Of a stretch of DNA of 64,000 bases, positions 44,243-54,188 are shown one piece after another. Made by a program: the position numbers and the translations under genes. This stretch comes from JBKPNX01 sp046732855. GTDB taxonomy: Bacteria; Pseudomonadota; Alphaproteobacteria; Geminicoccales; Geminicoccaceae. The DNA is taken from the NCBI GenBank assembly GCA_046732855.1, contig JBKPNX010000068.1:1-64000 (forward strand). Direction: 5' to 3'. The notes under the pieces were generated by a model. It was not told the origin of the DNA and made no database searches. It was given only the letters and a program-made list of their open reading frames with translations. The number at the start of each line of letters is the position of its first letter. Within the stretch, counting starts at the first letter, position 1.

Positions 44243-46305
44243 TCCGCCTCACTCAGCGCGGTCACGCCCAGACCTGTCGCCTTTTTCGCCTTGGAGCCGG
44301 CATCCGCACCGACGATGACATAGTCGGTCTTGCTGGAGACCGAGCCTGCCACCTTGGCGCCGAGGGCTTCGGCGGTCGCCTTGGCTTCTGCCCTAGTCAT
44401 ATGTGCCAGAGTGCCCGTGAAAACTACCGTTTTGCCGGCAAGTGCGGAGGTGGCCGCTGGGTCGGCCACGGCGTCTTCCACCTCAACGAGCGAGCCGAGG
44501 TCGTCGACCACCTCGCGGTTGTGCGCCTCCTTGAAGAACTCGACGAGCGACTCCGCGAGCGACGGCCCGATGCCATGGATCGCCTCCAGCTCCTCGCGAG
44601 CCTGCGCTTGGCCCTCAGCCGCGGCGACCATCCCGGCACGCCAAGTCTCGAAGTTGCCGTAATGCCGGGCGAGCAGGCGCGCATTGGTCTCGCCGACGTA
44701 GCGGATGCCGAGCGCATTGATGAAGCGCGCCAGCGGGATGCGCCGGCGCGCCTCAATCGCCCGGCGCAGGTTCTCCGCCTTCTTCTCGCCCCAGAGCGGC
44801 AGCCTGTTCAGCTGCTCCAGGCGCTCGGGATCCTCCGCGAGGCGGAACACGTCGCCGGGCCGGCGGATCAATCCCGCTGCCAAGAGCTGCGGCACCTGCT
44901 TGCGCCCGAGGCCCTCGATATCGAATGCGCCGCGGCTGACGAAATGGCGCAGGCGCTCGGTGATCTGCGCCGCGCAGATCAGGCCGCCCGTGCAGCGGCG
45001 CACGGCTTCGTCCGGCGGGCGCAGCGCCAGGCTGCCGCATACCGGGCAACGGTCGGGAAAAACATACGCCTCGGTGCCCGGCGGCCGGCGCTCGTAGCGC
45101 ACCTCGACCACCTGCGGGATGACGTCGCCGGCGCGCTGCACGACCACGGTGTCGCCGACCCGGATGTCCTTGCTCTCGATGTAGTCCTGGTTGTGCAGGG
45201 TCGCACGCATGACCACCACGCCGCCGACGGTCACCGGTTCGAGCGCTGCAACCGGCGTGAGCGCGCCGGTGCGACCGACCTGCACCGAGATGCCGACGAT
45301 CCGCGTCTCCGCCTGCTCGGCGGCGAACTTGAACGCGATCGCCCAACGCGGCGCGCGGCCCACGAACCCCAGGCGCCGCTGGTAATCGATGCGATCGACC
45401 TTCACGACCACCCCATCGATGTCGTAGGGCAGCTCGAAGCGTTTTGCCCCGAGCCGCTCGTGGTAGGCGATCACCGCGGCCTCGTCCGCGCACCGCTCGG
45501 TCAGGGGATTGACCCAAAAGCCCCACTCCTGCAGCCGCGCGAGGAAGTCGCTGTAGGCACCCGCGATCGGCGGTACGGCTTCGCCCCACCCATATGCGAA
45601 GAAGCGCAGCCGGCGTCGGGCGGTGATGGCCGGGTCCAGCTGGCGCAGCGAGCCGGCCGCGAAGTTGCGCGGGTTGGCGAACCGCGGCTCCCCTGCCGCT
45701 TCGCGCGCGGCGTTCAGCGCGATGAAGTCGGCGCGCTCCATGTACACCTCGCCGCGCACCTCCAGAACCGATGGCAAGGTGTCGCCGTCGAGGCGCTGCG
45801 GAATGTCATGAATGGTGCGCAGATTGGCGGTGATGTCCTCCCCGACCGCGCCGTCGCCGCGGGTCGCGCCCTGCACGAACGAGCCGTCCTCGTAGCGCAG
45901 GTTCGCCGACAGGCCGTCGATCTTGGGTTCCGCGGCCAGATCGAGGGGCGCGTCCTCGCCGAGATTGAGGAAGCGCCGGACGCGGCGCATGAACTCGCTC
46001 ACCTCCCCGGCGGCCATGGCGTTGTCCAGCGACAGCATCGGCGCCCGGTGGCGCACCTTGTCGAAGTCCTCGACCGGCGGTGCGCCGACCCGCCGCGACG
46101 GGCTGTCGGCTCGGATCAGGTCGGGGAAGCGCGCCTCGATCGCCTGGTTGCGCTGGCGCAAGGCGTCGTAGTCCGCGTCCGAGATCTCGGGTGCGGCATC
46201 GCGATAGTACAGCCGGTCGTGATGGGCGATCGCAGCGGCGAGATCTGCCAGTTCGGCCGCCGCCTGCGCGGGGGTCAGCCGCTCGACCGGCGCTCGCGCG
46301 GCCAT
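44215..46305 (-). CDS. ligA: NAD-dependent DNA ligase
   Basis: 696 residues from the ATG at 46305. The adenylated Lys is in AEPKIDGLSANLRYEDG. OB-fold, a zinc finger (CPVCGS, then Cys residues in RRCTGGLICAAQ), helix-hairpin-helix repeats and a C-terminal BRCT domain (LAGKTVVFTGTLAHMTR) follow in the usual order. It seals nicks in replication and repair. The start overlaps the recN stop by one base (TGATG), coupling the two. Confidence 0.97.
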   Translation of the reverse strand: MAARAPVERLTPAQAAAELADLAAAIAHHDRLYYRDAAPEISDADYDALRQRNQAIEARFPDLIRADSPSRRVGAPPVEDFDKVRHRAPMLSLDNAMAAGEVSEFMRRVRRFLNLGEDAPLDLAAEPKIDGLSANLRYEDGSFVQGATRGDGAVGEDITANLRTIHDIPQRLDGDTLPSVLEVRGEVYMERADFIALNAAREAAGEPRFANPRNFAAGSLRQLDPAITARRRLRFFAYGWGEAVPPIAGAYSDFLARLQEWGFWVNPLTERCADEAAVIAYHERLGAKRFELPYDIDGVVVKVDRIDYQRRLGFVGRAPRWAIAFKFAAEQAETRIVGISVQVGRTGALTPVAALEPVTVGGVVVMRATLHNQDYIESKDIRVGDTVVVQRAGDVIPQVVEVRYERRPPGTEAYVFPDRCPVCGSLALRPPDEAVRRCTGGLICAAQITERLRHFVSRGAFDIEGLGRKQVPQLLAAGLIRRPGDVFRLAEDPERLEQLNRLPLWGEKKAENLRRAIEARRRIPLARFINALGIRYVGETNARLLARHYGNFETWRAGMVAAAEGQAQAREELEAIHGIGPSLAESLVEFFKEAHNREVVDDLGSLVEVEDAVADPAATSALAGKTVVFTGTLAHMTRAEAKATAEALGAKVAGSVSSKTDYVIVGADAGSKAKKATGLGVTALSEAEWQKLAGRA

Positions 46306-47975
46306 CAGGCGGATTCGCGGATCAGGCTGTCGGCCGCGGCGCGCGCCGCTTCCGTGATCCTGGCGCCGGCCAGCATGCGCGCGATCTCCTCGCGGCGCTC
46401 GCCGTCGGACAGTCGGGTCACCGACACCAGCGCCCGGCCGGCGCGCACCGCCTTCTCGACGCGCCAGTGATGATCCGCGCGCGCGGCGACCTGCGGCGCG
46501 TGGGTGACGACCAGTACCTGAGCGCTCGCGCCGAGCCGCGCCAGGCGCTCGCCGACCGCATCGGCGGTGGCGCCGCCGATCCCGGTGTCCACCTCGTCGA
46601 ACACCAGGCAAGGCGTAGAGTCGGCCCCGGCGAGCACCACCTTGAGCGCCAGCATTACCCTCGCGAGCTCGCCGCCCGAGGCGATCTTGGCGAGCGGCCC
46701 CGGTTCCTGGCCGGGGTTGGTCGCAATCTCGTAACTGACCCGTTCCGCGCCTTCGCCCGACCAGTCTGCCTCCGGGAGCGGGGTCAGATCGACCGCGAAG
46801 CGCGCCTTCTCGAGCTTCACCGGCGCAAGCTCGATCAGCACCGCTCGAGCGAGGCGCTTGGCCGCCGCCGCTCGTCCCTTGGAGAGTTCGGCTGCGCACG
46901 CCGCGAATGCCACACGCGCCGCACGCGCCGCCTCGGTTGCCGTGGTCAGCCGCTCGCCGCCGGCGTCGATCCGCGCCAGGCGTTCGGCCATCTGCTCGCG
47001 CAGGTGCGGCAGGTCGTCGACCGTCACCTGGTGCTTGCGCGCCGCGGCGCGAAGCGCGAACAGGCGCTCCTCGACCTGCTCGACCCGACCGCCGTCGCGT
47101 TCCAGCTCGCGTCCTGCGCGCTCCAACGCGGCGGCGGCGTCCTCGAGCTCCAAACGCGTGCGATCGAGGCCGGCGACGATCGTCTCGATCATCCCGCCCG
47201 CCGCTCCGAGCACCCGCTCGATCGTGCGCTGCGCGCCGGCCAGGCGCTCCTCCGCCCCGCCTGATCCACGCACCAGCTGAAGCGCATCGCCGATCGCCTG
47301 GATAAGCTTCTCCCGGTTCATCAGGCGGACGCGCTCTTCGGCCAGGCCCACCTCCTCACCGATAGTAGGCGCGAGCTGATCGAGTTCGTCGTGCGCGTGG
47401 CGCCAATAGGCCTCTTCCGCCGCCGCGCGTGTCATCTCCGCTTCGGTCTCGGCGCGCTCCGCATCGGCCCGGCGCCAGTTCACGTAGCTCTGGCGCACCG
47501 CGCCGAGCGCCTCATGCAGGCGGCCGTATTCGTCGAGCAGAGCGCGCTGGACACCCGGGTCGAGCAGCGCCTGCTGGGCGTGCTGACCGTGCACTTCGAC
47601 CAGCAGCGTCGCGAGCTCGCGCAGCAGCGCGGTGCTCACCGGCTGATCGTTGACGAAGGCGCGCGAGCGTCCGTCGGCGCCGATCACGCGTCTGAGCACC
47701 AGGTTGTCCTCGAGCGCGAGGCCGTGCGCCTCGAGCCGGTCGGACAGGCTGCAGGCGCCGGCGGGCACCGCAAACGTCGCGCTGACCGAGCCCTGAGTCG
47801 CGCCGGGGCGCACCAGCGCGCGCTCGGCGCGCCCGCCCAGCGCCAATCCGAGCGCGTCCAGCAGAATCGACTTGCCCGCGCCGGTCTCCCCGGTCAGGGC
47901 ACACAGACCGCGCTCGAATTCCAGCTCGAGGCGATCGATCAGAATGATGTCACGGATGGCAAGGCTGAGCAGCAT
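46305..47975 (-). CDS. recN: DNA repair protein RecN
   Basis: 556 residues. SMC-like: Walker A in LTGETGAGKSILLDALGLAL, two coiled-coil arms, signature KIASGGELARVMLALK and Walker B CLVFDEVDTGIGG. It acts at double-strand breaks. Between bamD and ligA, as in many Alphaproteobacteria. Confidence 0.96.
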   Translation of the reverse strand: MLLSLAIRDIILIDRLELEFERGLCALTGETGAGKSILLDALGLALGGRAERALVRPGATQGSVSATFAVPAGACSLSDRLEAHGLALEDNLVLRRVIGADGRSRAFVNDQPVSTALLRELATLLVEVHGQHAQQALLDPGVQRALLDEYGRLHEALGAVRQSYVNWRRADAERAETEAEMTRAAAEEAYWRHAHDELDQLAPTIGEEVGLAEERVRLMNREKLIQAIGDALQLVRGSGGAEERLAGAQRTIERVLGAAGGMIETIVAGLDRTRLELEDAAAALERAGRELERDGGRVEQVEERLFALRAAARKHQVTVDDLPHLREQMAERLARIDAGGERLTTATEAARAARVAFAACAAELSKGRAAAAKRLARAVLIELAPVKLEKARFAVDLTPLPEADWSGEGAERVSYEIATNPGQEPGPLAKIASGGELARVMLALKVVLAGADSTPCLVFDEVDTGIGGATADAVGERLARLGASAQVLVVTHAPQVAARADHHWRVEKAVRAGRALVSVTRLSDGERREEIARMLAGARITEAARAAADSLIRESA

Positions 47976-48032
47976 GATCCGCCGGACCCGACGCCGCCGG
48001 CGGGGCCGCAGCGCGGCGCACGGCCGACCCGC

Positions 48033-48788
48033 TCACTGGCTGGCTCCGCCGTTCAACAGGGCGTAGCTGTCCAGATACCAGGGACTGCTGGGAAAGTTGT
48101 AGCCGAGCACGGCCGCGTTCTTCTGCGCCTCCTGATCCAGCCCCAGCGCGAGATAGCACTCGGTCAGGCGATGCAGGGCCTCCGGCACGTGGGTGGTGGT
48201 CTGATAGCGCTCGACCACATTGCGAAAGCGATTGATCGCGGCGACGTACTGGCCGCGACGCAAATAATAGCGGCCGATCGCCATTTCTTTGCCCGCCAGG
48301 TGGTCGCGCGCCAGATCCGCCTTCAGCTGGGCGTCCTTGGCATACGTGCTGTCCGGAAAGCGGCGCAGCAGCTCGTCGAAAGCGGCCAGAGCTTCCTCGG
48401 TCATTTTCTGATCGCGGCCGACGTCCGAGATCTGCTCGTAGTAGCTGATGCCGACCAGATAGTAGGCGTAGGGGACGTCCTGATGGCCGGGGTGGAGCTC
48501 GATGAACCGTTTCGCCGCAGCGATGGCTTCGTCGTAGCTGTTGGCCTCGTAGTAGGCGTAAGCGGACATCAGCTGCGCGCGGGTCGCCCACTGCGAGTAC
48601 GGATGCTGACGCTCGACCTCTTCGAACGCCTGGCCGGCGCGTTTGGCGTCCCCGCTTTCGAGCAGATCCTGCGCTTGGTTGTACAGCTCCTCGACCGGGC
48701 GCTCGGCGTACTCTTCCTCGTCCGAGCCGGAGCAGCCGGCAAGGACCCCGCTCGCCGCGATCAGGGCGAGCACTGCGGGTCTGATCAC
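48033..48788 (-). CDS. bamD: Outer-membrane assembly lipoprotein BamD
   Basis: 251 residues using a GTG at 48788, which places a proper lipoprotein signal (VLALIAASGVLAGC) at the N-terminus; a TTG five codons earlier and a far ATG at 48907 are alternatives. Five TPR-like repeats follow (LYNQAQDLLESGDAKRAGQA; PYAYYLVGISYYEQI). Part of the BAM complex on the periplasmic face of the outer membrane. About 55 bases before recN. Confidence 0.93.
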   Translation of the reverse strand: MIRPAVLALIAASGVLAGCSGSDEEEYAERPVEELYNQAQDLLESGDAKRAGQAFEEVERQHPYSQWATRAQLMSAYAYYEANSYDEAIAAAKRFIELHPGHQDVPYAYYLVGISYYEQISDVGRDQKMTEEALAAFDELLRRFPDSTYAKDAQLKADLARDHLAGKEMAIGRYYLRRGQYVAAINRFRNVVERYQTTTHVPEALHRLTECYLALGLDQEAQKNAAVLGYNFPSSPWYLDSYALLNGGASQ

Positions 48789-49002
48789 GGCGGAAATCAA
48801 ACGACTGCGGCCTGGCACGGCGCACAATGTCGGGTCACACCCTGAGGGTGTCAAGCCGCGCCGGCCGGCGATAAGTAGCCGTGCGCCACTCGCGCCCCGG
48901 TAGCGCATCCCGCGGTTGTTGCGCCTCAAGACCGCAAATCCTACAGTCGATCGCTGCGAGCTCAGGCATGCGCGATTACGCCCGGGCTCATTAAGGATCG
49001 AG

Positions 49003-49377
49003 ATGGCCGGCACGAGGCGCATCGACCAGCACGTCGGCGAGCGGATCCGGCTGCGTCGCGCCGAACTCGGCCTGACGCAGGAGCAACTGGCTCAGGCGCT
49101 CAAAGTTTCCTACCAGCAGGTGCAGAAATACGAGACCGGCGCCAATCGGATCAGCGCCGGCCGAATCTACGAGATCGCGCGCAAGCTCGACGTCGACATC
49201 AGCTACTTCTTCGAAGGACTGGGGCTGGATGAGCCCCGCCAACAGACGCCCATGGAGCATGGTGGCCGACAACGCTCCGCGATAGAGCTGGTGCGCAAGT
49301 TCGCCCAGATCCAAGATCCCCAGGTGCGATCCGCCATCGCGGGACTGGTCAAGGCGATCGTCGACCGCCAAGCCTGA
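49003..49377 (+). CDS. XRE-family helix-turn-helix regulator
   Basis: 124 residues from the ATG at 49003. HVGERIRLRRAELGLTQEQLA and SYQQVQKYETGANRISAGRI form the cro/cI-type HTH, followed by DISYFFEGL and a short C-terminal helical segment (SAIELVRKFAQIQDPQVR). This single-domain family is widespread in Alphaproteobacteria. It sits on the plus strand between bamD and lpxC, convergent with lpxC and divergent from bamD with about 210 bases between starts, so autoregulation or control of bamD is possible. Confidence 0.88.
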   Translation: MAGTRRIDQHVGERIRLRRAELGLTQEQLAQALKVSYQQVQKYETGANRISAGRIYEIARKLDVDISYFFEGLGLDEPRQQTPMEHGGRQRSAIELVRKFAQIQDPQVRSAIAGLVKAIVDRQA

Positions 49378-49396
49378 CCGTCGGAACTCGGTCGCT

Positions 49397-50341
49397 TCAG
49401 CGGCCGGCCATCACCAGCGCTGGGGCGGCTGCCGTCTCGATCGGGTCGGCGCCGCCAACCATACGCCACGCGCCGGGGTCGGCGAACAGCGAGCGCAACA
49501 GCTTGTTGTGCATGGTGTGGCCGGCCGAACGCGCAATCAGGCGTGCGCGCAGCGGCGCACCGGCGAGATACAAATCGCCCAGGCTGTCCAACACCCGGTG
49601 GCGCACGAACTCGTCGGCGAAACGCAAGCCTTCTTCGTTCAGGACGCGGTCGCGGCTGACCACGACCGTGGTCTTGAGCGAGCCGCCAAGCGCCAAGCCG
49701 CGCGACCACAGCTCCTCCAACCGTTCGGCAAAGCCGAAGGTGCGCGCACGAGCGATCTCGACCTTGAACGACTCGGGATCAAACGTGACGCACAGGGCCT
49801 GGCTGTCGATCAGCGGATGCTCGAAGTGGATCGCGCAGTCTAGAATCAGATGGTCGGCAGGCTCGAGCCGGGCAAATTTGCCATGGGCCTCGAGGCTTAC
49901 CGGCTTGAGCACCTCGATCCAGCGGCGCGGCCGGTCCTGCTCGACCGTGCCGGCGCACTCGATCAGGAACACGAACGGCTGCGCGCTGCCGTCCATGATC
50001 GGCAGCTCCGGGCCGCCGACCTCGACCATGAGGTTGTCGATCTCGCAGATCGCAAGCGCCGCCATCAGGTGCTCGACCGTGCCCACGACGGTGCCGGCAG
50101 GATCCCCGAGCGCAGTGCAGATGCTCGTGTCGCACACCCGATCGAAGCGCGCCGGAACGGGCGCACTGCCGGGCCGGTCGTAGCGCACGAAGCGCACGCC
50201 GGTATCTGGTGCGGCGGGGTGCAACGTCAGGGAGACCTTGGCTCCGGTGTGCAGACCGGTGCCGACGCAGCCGATCGCATGGCGCAGCGTCCTCTGCCCG
50301 CGCGTCCTCGGTGGGGTGGAATCCCTGTCGGCTTCGAACAA
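49397..50341 (-). CDS. lpxC: UDP-3-O-acyl-N-acetylglucosamine deacetylase
   Basis: 314 residues from a TTG at 50341; the GGGAGG five bases before it and lack of other starts support this unusual choice. Zinc and catalytic residues lie in GTVEHLMAAL, RHRVLDSLGDLYL and GHTMHNKLLRSLF. It carries out the first committed step of lipid A synthesis. Downstream of ftsZ by 170 bases, as in many Alphaproteobacteria and Gammaproteobacteria. Confidence 0.95.
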   Translation of the reverse strand: MFEADRDSTPPRTRGQRTLRHAIGCVGTGLHTGAKVSLTLHPAAPDTGVRFVRYDRPGSAPVPARFDRVCDTSICTALGDPAGTVVGTVEHLMAALAICEIDNLMVEVGGPELPIMDGSAQPFVFLIECAGTVEQDRPRRWIEVLKPVSLEAHGKFARLEPADHLILDCAIHFEHPLIDSQALCVTFDPESFKVEIARARTFGFAERLEELWSRGLALGGSLKTTVVVSRDRVLNEEGLRFADEFVRHRVLDSLGDLYLAGAPLRARLIARSAGHTMHNKLLRSLFADPGAWRMVGGADPIETAAAPALVMAGR

Positions 50342-50511
50342 CGCAGCCTCCCAACAGCGCCCCAGCGCCGCCGGCGGTCGCGCCTAAGCTGACCGCGAAA
50401 GTGCCAGGATGAAGGCCTCCGTCCAGGTGTATCAACCCAGTCCAGAGGCCTCCAATCACATTTCGTTACAGTTTGTTACGGCCCGTCCTTGAGGAGGCAA
50501 CTGATCCTACG

Positions 50512-52005
50512 CTAGCGGCGCAGGAATGCGGGGATGTCGTACGTCTCCTCCTCTGCGGCCGCCAAGGCGACATCCCCGTCCTCGCCACGGTCGGGAGGCG
50601 AGGCCGGCGCGCCCTCCCGCTCCTTGCGGAACGTCGCGGTGACCCGCTCGAACAGACTGGGCGGCCGTTCCGCGCCGCGCACCGGCGCCCGCAGCTTGCC
50701 CCATTCCTGGAAGCGTTCCTGCGGGGGCAAGGGCGGATGCCAATACCCCCCTTCAGTTGCGCCGCGTTCCTTGAGCTTGGCCATTCCCGCTTCGGCCGGC
50801 GCAACCTTGGGCCAGCCCGGCGACTCGCCGGCGCGATCGGCGCCGGAAACGCGCGCCTCCGCTGCCCTGGGCTCGGACCCTTCGGCGGCGGATCCAGTTA
50901 CCGCGGAAGCGGTCTTGAGCGGAACGCCGGCGGCAGCAGCCGGCTTGGCCGGCAACGGGCGCAGCCGGAAGCTCGGCATGCTAAGCGGGGACGGCTTGCT
51001 CGCGGGCACCTCGGCCGCGGCGCTCGCGACGGCGCTCGGCCGCACCTCGATCCCGGTCGCGACCACCGAGACGCGCATGATGCCATCGAGCGACTCGTCG
51101 AGAGTCGAGCCGACGATGATGTTGGCGTCGGGATCGACCTCCTCCTTGATCCGGTTCGCCGCCTCGTCGACCTCGAACAGGGTCATGTCGGCGCCGCCGG
51201 TGATGTTGATCAGCACCCCGCGCGCGCCGCGCATCGAGACCTCGTCGAGCAGCGGATTGGAGATCGCCGCCTCCGCCGCCTCGATCGCTCGGCGGTCGCC
51301 GGAGCCTTCACCGGTCCCCATCATCGCCTTGCCCATCTCGCTCATCACCGTGCGGATGTCGGCGAAGTCGAGGTTGATCAGGCCGGGCATTACCATGAGG
51401 TCCGTGACGCCGCGAACGCCCATGTGCAGCACGTTGTCCGCGAGCTTGAACGCCTCGGCGAAGGTGGTCCGCTCGTTGGCGATGCGAAACAGGTTCTGGT
51501 TGGGGATCACGATCAGGGTGTCGACGTACTGCTGCAGTTCAGCCAGCCCGCCCTCGGCGACGCGCATGCGGTGGGCGCCCTCGAAATGGAATGGCTTGGT
51601 CACGACGCCGACCGTGAGGATGCCCTGCTCGCGCACCGCGCGTGCGATCACCGGCGCCGCCCCGGTCCCGGTGCCGCCACCCATGCCGGCGGTGATGAAC
51701 ACCATGTGGCTGCCCTGCAGCTGATCGAGCAGCTCCTCGACCGCCTCCTCCGCGGCGGCGCGGCCGATCTCCGGGCGCGCGCCCGCGCCCAGCCCCTGCG
51801 TGATCGAGGTGCCCAGCTGAATGCGCCGCTCGGTGAGCGACTGCGCGAGCGACTGGGCATCGGTGTTGCAGGCGAGGAATTCCACGCCTTCGAGATGCGC
51901 CGTGATCATGTTGTTCACGGCGTTGGTTCCGGCACCACCCACGCCGACCACACTGATTCGTGGTCTTAGTTCATGGTTCACCGGCATGCTTAGGTTGATT
52001 GTCAT
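50512..52005 (-). CDS. ftsZ: Cell division protein FtsZ
   Basis: 497 residues from the ATG at 52005 with GAGGAGG about ten bases upstream. N-terminal VGVGGAGTNAVNNMI, the tubulin signature AGMGGGTGTGAAPVIA and the T7-loop region NLDFADIRTVMSEMG are intact. A long, variable linker (about residues 325-485) precedes the C-terminal tail YDIPAFLRR that binds FtsA and other partners. The long linker is typical of Alphaproteobacteria. Confidence 0.97.
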   Translation of the reverse strand: MTINLSMPVNHELRPRISVVGVGGAGTNAVNNMITAHLEGVEFLACNTDAQSLAQSLTERRIQLGTSITQGLGAGARPEIGRAAAEEAVEELLDQLQGSHMVFITAGMGGGTGTGAAPVIARAVREQGILTVGVVTKPFHFEGAHRMRVAEGGLAELQQYVDTLIVIPNQNLFRIANERTTFAEAFKLADNVLHMGVRGVTDLMVMPGLINLDFADIRTVMSEMGKAMMGTGEGSGDRRAIEAAEAAISNPLLDEVSMRGARGVLINITGGADMTLFEVDEAANRIKEEVDPDANIIVGSTLDESLDGIMRVSVVATGIEVRPSAVASAAAEVPASKPSPLSMPSFRLRPLPAKPAAAAGVPLKTASAVTGSAAEGSEPRAAEARVSGADRAGESPGWPKVAPAEAGMAKLKERGATEGGYWHPPLPPQERFQEWGKLRAPVRGAERPPSLFERVTATFRKEREGAPASPPDRGEDGDVALAAAEEETYDIPAFLRR

Positions 52006-52077
52006 TTAACACATCCTCCTCCGTTGCGTCCCCCAGCCAGGGGACCTCCTCCTGAGCGGGCCTTTTCGGCTCTGTGC

Positions 52078-53349
52078 TCAAAAGTTCTCGCGCAGCCATT
52101 GCCCGAGCCTGGCCAGGCGCGCCGTGAAGTCGCGCTGCGGCGAACTCGCGCCGAAGGTCAGTCCGCCGTCGTCCTCGCCGGCCCAGCGCAGCAGCCCGGC
52201 CGCCGTGGTCGCCGCGGTCAGGTCGTGCACGGCGCCGGCGTCGAACGGGCGGGCGCGGCCGAGCCGCGCCGGCATGCCGAAGGTCTCCTCGGCCAGCTCG
52301 ACGATCCCCTCGAGCTGACAGCCGCCGCCGGTCAGCACCAGGCGGCGGCCGGCAAGCGGCAGCCGGTCGAGGTGCATGCGCGCGCGGGCAAGCTGGAAGA
52401 TCTCCTCGATGCGGGGCCGGATGATCTCGGTCAGGCGCGCCCGCGAAATGATCTGGACCGGCGGCTGCATCGGGTCGCCGAGACCGGGCACCTCAAGCTG
52501 CTGGCGGGCATCGCCCGCGCGCGCCAGAACGCCGCCATACAGCGTCTTCAGACGCTCGGCCTGGGCGCGTCCAGTCGACAGGCCGAACGCCAGATCCTGC
52601 GTGACGTGCTGGGCACCGAGCGGCAGGCTGGCCAGCTGCTGCAGGCGACCGTCGGCGAACCGGGCCACCCCGGTGACCCCGGCGCCGAGGTCGAGCACCA
52701 GCGCGCCGAAGGTCGCCTCGTCGTCACTCAGGCTGGCCAGGCCGGCGGCGTACGGCGCCGCGATCACCGCGGCGACGTCCAAATGGCAGCGCTCGATCGC
52801 GGCCACGAGATTGTACAGCGCGGCGCTCGCCACCCGCACCAGATGAACCGTGATGCGCAGGCGCTCGCCGACCATCCCGCGCGCGTCGCGCAGCCCCTGA
52901 CTGCCATCGAGCGTGATCTCGACCGGCAGCGCATGCAGAATCTCGGTGCTGTCGGTGCGTGCCTGCGCACGGGCCAGCGCCAACGCATGGTTCACGTCCG
53001 CCGGGCCGACCGCCCGGCCGCCGAGCTCGATATCGATTGTGGTCAGCGCGGACTCCGGGCGGCCGCCGGAAATGCCGAGCACGATCCGGCGCACCGTGCG
53101 CCCGGCCTGCTGCTCGGCCTCGTGCACCACCGCCAGGATCGACGCCTCGGCCGCCTCGGCGTCGACGATCACGCCCGCGCGCAAGCCTTCCGCAAGCTGA
53201 TAGCCGCCGCCCTGCAGCTCGAGGCGGTCGCCGCGGCGGCGCGCGATCAGGCAGCACACCTTGCTGGTGCCCACGTCGAGCACCGCGACCGGCTCGGCAC
53301 GTGCGCGCGGCTCGGGCCGCGGCAGCTGGATCACATTGCTCGTGCTCAT
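52078..53349 (-). CDS. ftsA: Cell division protein FtsA
   Basis: 423 residues. Actin-like fold: VAVLDVGTSKVCCLIARR (phosphate 1), LVLDLGAGVTGVARF (phosphate 2) and LVLTGGGCQLEGI (adenosine). A terminal LGQWLREN helix could be the membrane-targeting segment. It tethers FtsZ to the membrane. Its start overlaps the ftsQ stop (ATGA); ftsZ follows after 72 bases. Confidence 0.96.
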   Translation of the reverse strand: MSTSNVIQLPRPEPRARAEPVAVLDVGTSKVCCLIARRRGDRLELQGGGYQLAEGLRAGVIVDAEAAEASILAVVHEAEQQAGRTVRRIVLGISGGRPESALTTIDIELGGRAVGPADVNHALALARAQARTDSTEILHALPVEITLDGSQGLRDARGMVGERLRITVHLVRVASAALYNLVAAIERCHLDVAAVIAAPYAAGLASLSDDEATFGALVLDLGAGVTGVARFADGRLQQLASLPLGAQHVTQDLAFGLSTGRAQAERLKTLYGGVLARAGDARQQLEVPGLGDPMQPPVQIISRARLTEIIRPRIEEIFQLARARMHLDRLPLAGRRLVLTGGGCQLEGIVELAEETFGMPARLGRARPFDAGAVHDLTAATTAAGLLRWAGEDDGGLTFGASSPQRDFTARLARLGQWLRENF

Positions 53350-54188
53350 GTGGCGTCATCCGGCAGCGCCGCGGGATCCAGCCGCAGGCGCAGCCGCTCG
53401 GGCAGAAAGCGCAGGTCGATTGCGGTGATCGCGCGCTCGAGCAACCCCTCCTCGCGCGCCTTGTCCGCCAGCAGGCGCCAGGCGCCGAGCGCGTTCCGTT
53501 CCGGCAGCAGGACCTCGATCTGATTGTCGAGATGGACGTTCCAGCGGCGTCCGCCGACCCGCGTCGCCGCGACCACGCGGGAGGACAGCGCCGGCTCGGT
53601 GGACAGAAGCGCGAACAGCGCGGCCGCCCCTTGCGGAGCATCGTCGCCGACCAGGACGCGGAGATGCGCGTACTCCTGCGGACGATCGGTTACCGCGCCT
53701 TCGATCACCGCGCCGGCGCGGTCGATCACCTCGAAGCGCCCGTCGCGTTGCCACAAAGCCAGCGGCTGCCGCTCGAGCAGCCGCACCTGCACGGTGTCGG
53801 GGAGCATGCGGGCGACGCTCGCCCGCTCAACCCAGGCAAGCGTCTCAAGCCGGTCCTTGGCGGCGGCGGTATCGACGGCCAGCAGCGGCATGCCGACCTC
53901 AAAGCCCAGCCGCGCGCGCAACGCCTCGGGTGGCGTCCGCCGGCGACCTTCGACCAGCACGTCGCGAACCACCAGCCCGGTCTGTCCCGACCACGTCACC
54001 AACCGTCGCTCGGCATCGTCCAAGACGGCGCGCAACCCGCCGCTCGTCACCCAACTGCTCAACGCCACAGCCATGCCGAGACCCAACAAACCGCCGGCAA
54101 TGCTGGCGGGGGGCGGCAGCCACCGGGGCCGTGGCGGCCGGCGCAGGTAGCGCTGCGCCCGGCGGGCGGCAAGCGTCAGGTGTCGCAT
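53346..54188 (-). CDS. ftsQ: Cell division protein FtsQ
   Basis: 280 residues. A basic cytoplasmic N-terminus, one span (about residues 28-50), a POTRA domain (VRDVLVEGRRRTPPEALRAR) and the FtsQ beta domain (VERASVARMLPDTVQVRLLE, then LLERAITAIDLRF). It connects the divisome in the periplasm. Overlaps ddl by 13 bases and ftsA by 4. Confidence 0.93.
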   Translation of the reverse strand: MRHLTLAARRAQRYLRRPPRPRWLPPPASIAGGLLGLGMAVALSSWVTSGGLRAVLDDAERRLVTWSGQTGLVVRDVLVEGRRRTPPEALRARLGFEVGMPLLAVDTAAAKDRLETLAWVERASVARMLPDTVQVRLLERQPLALWQRDGRFEVIDRAGAVIEGAVTDRPQEYAHLRVLVGDDAPQGAAALFALLSTEPALSSRVVAATRVGGRRWNVHLDNQIEVLLPERNALGAWRLLADKAREEGLLERAITAIDLRFLPERLRLRLDPAALPDDAT

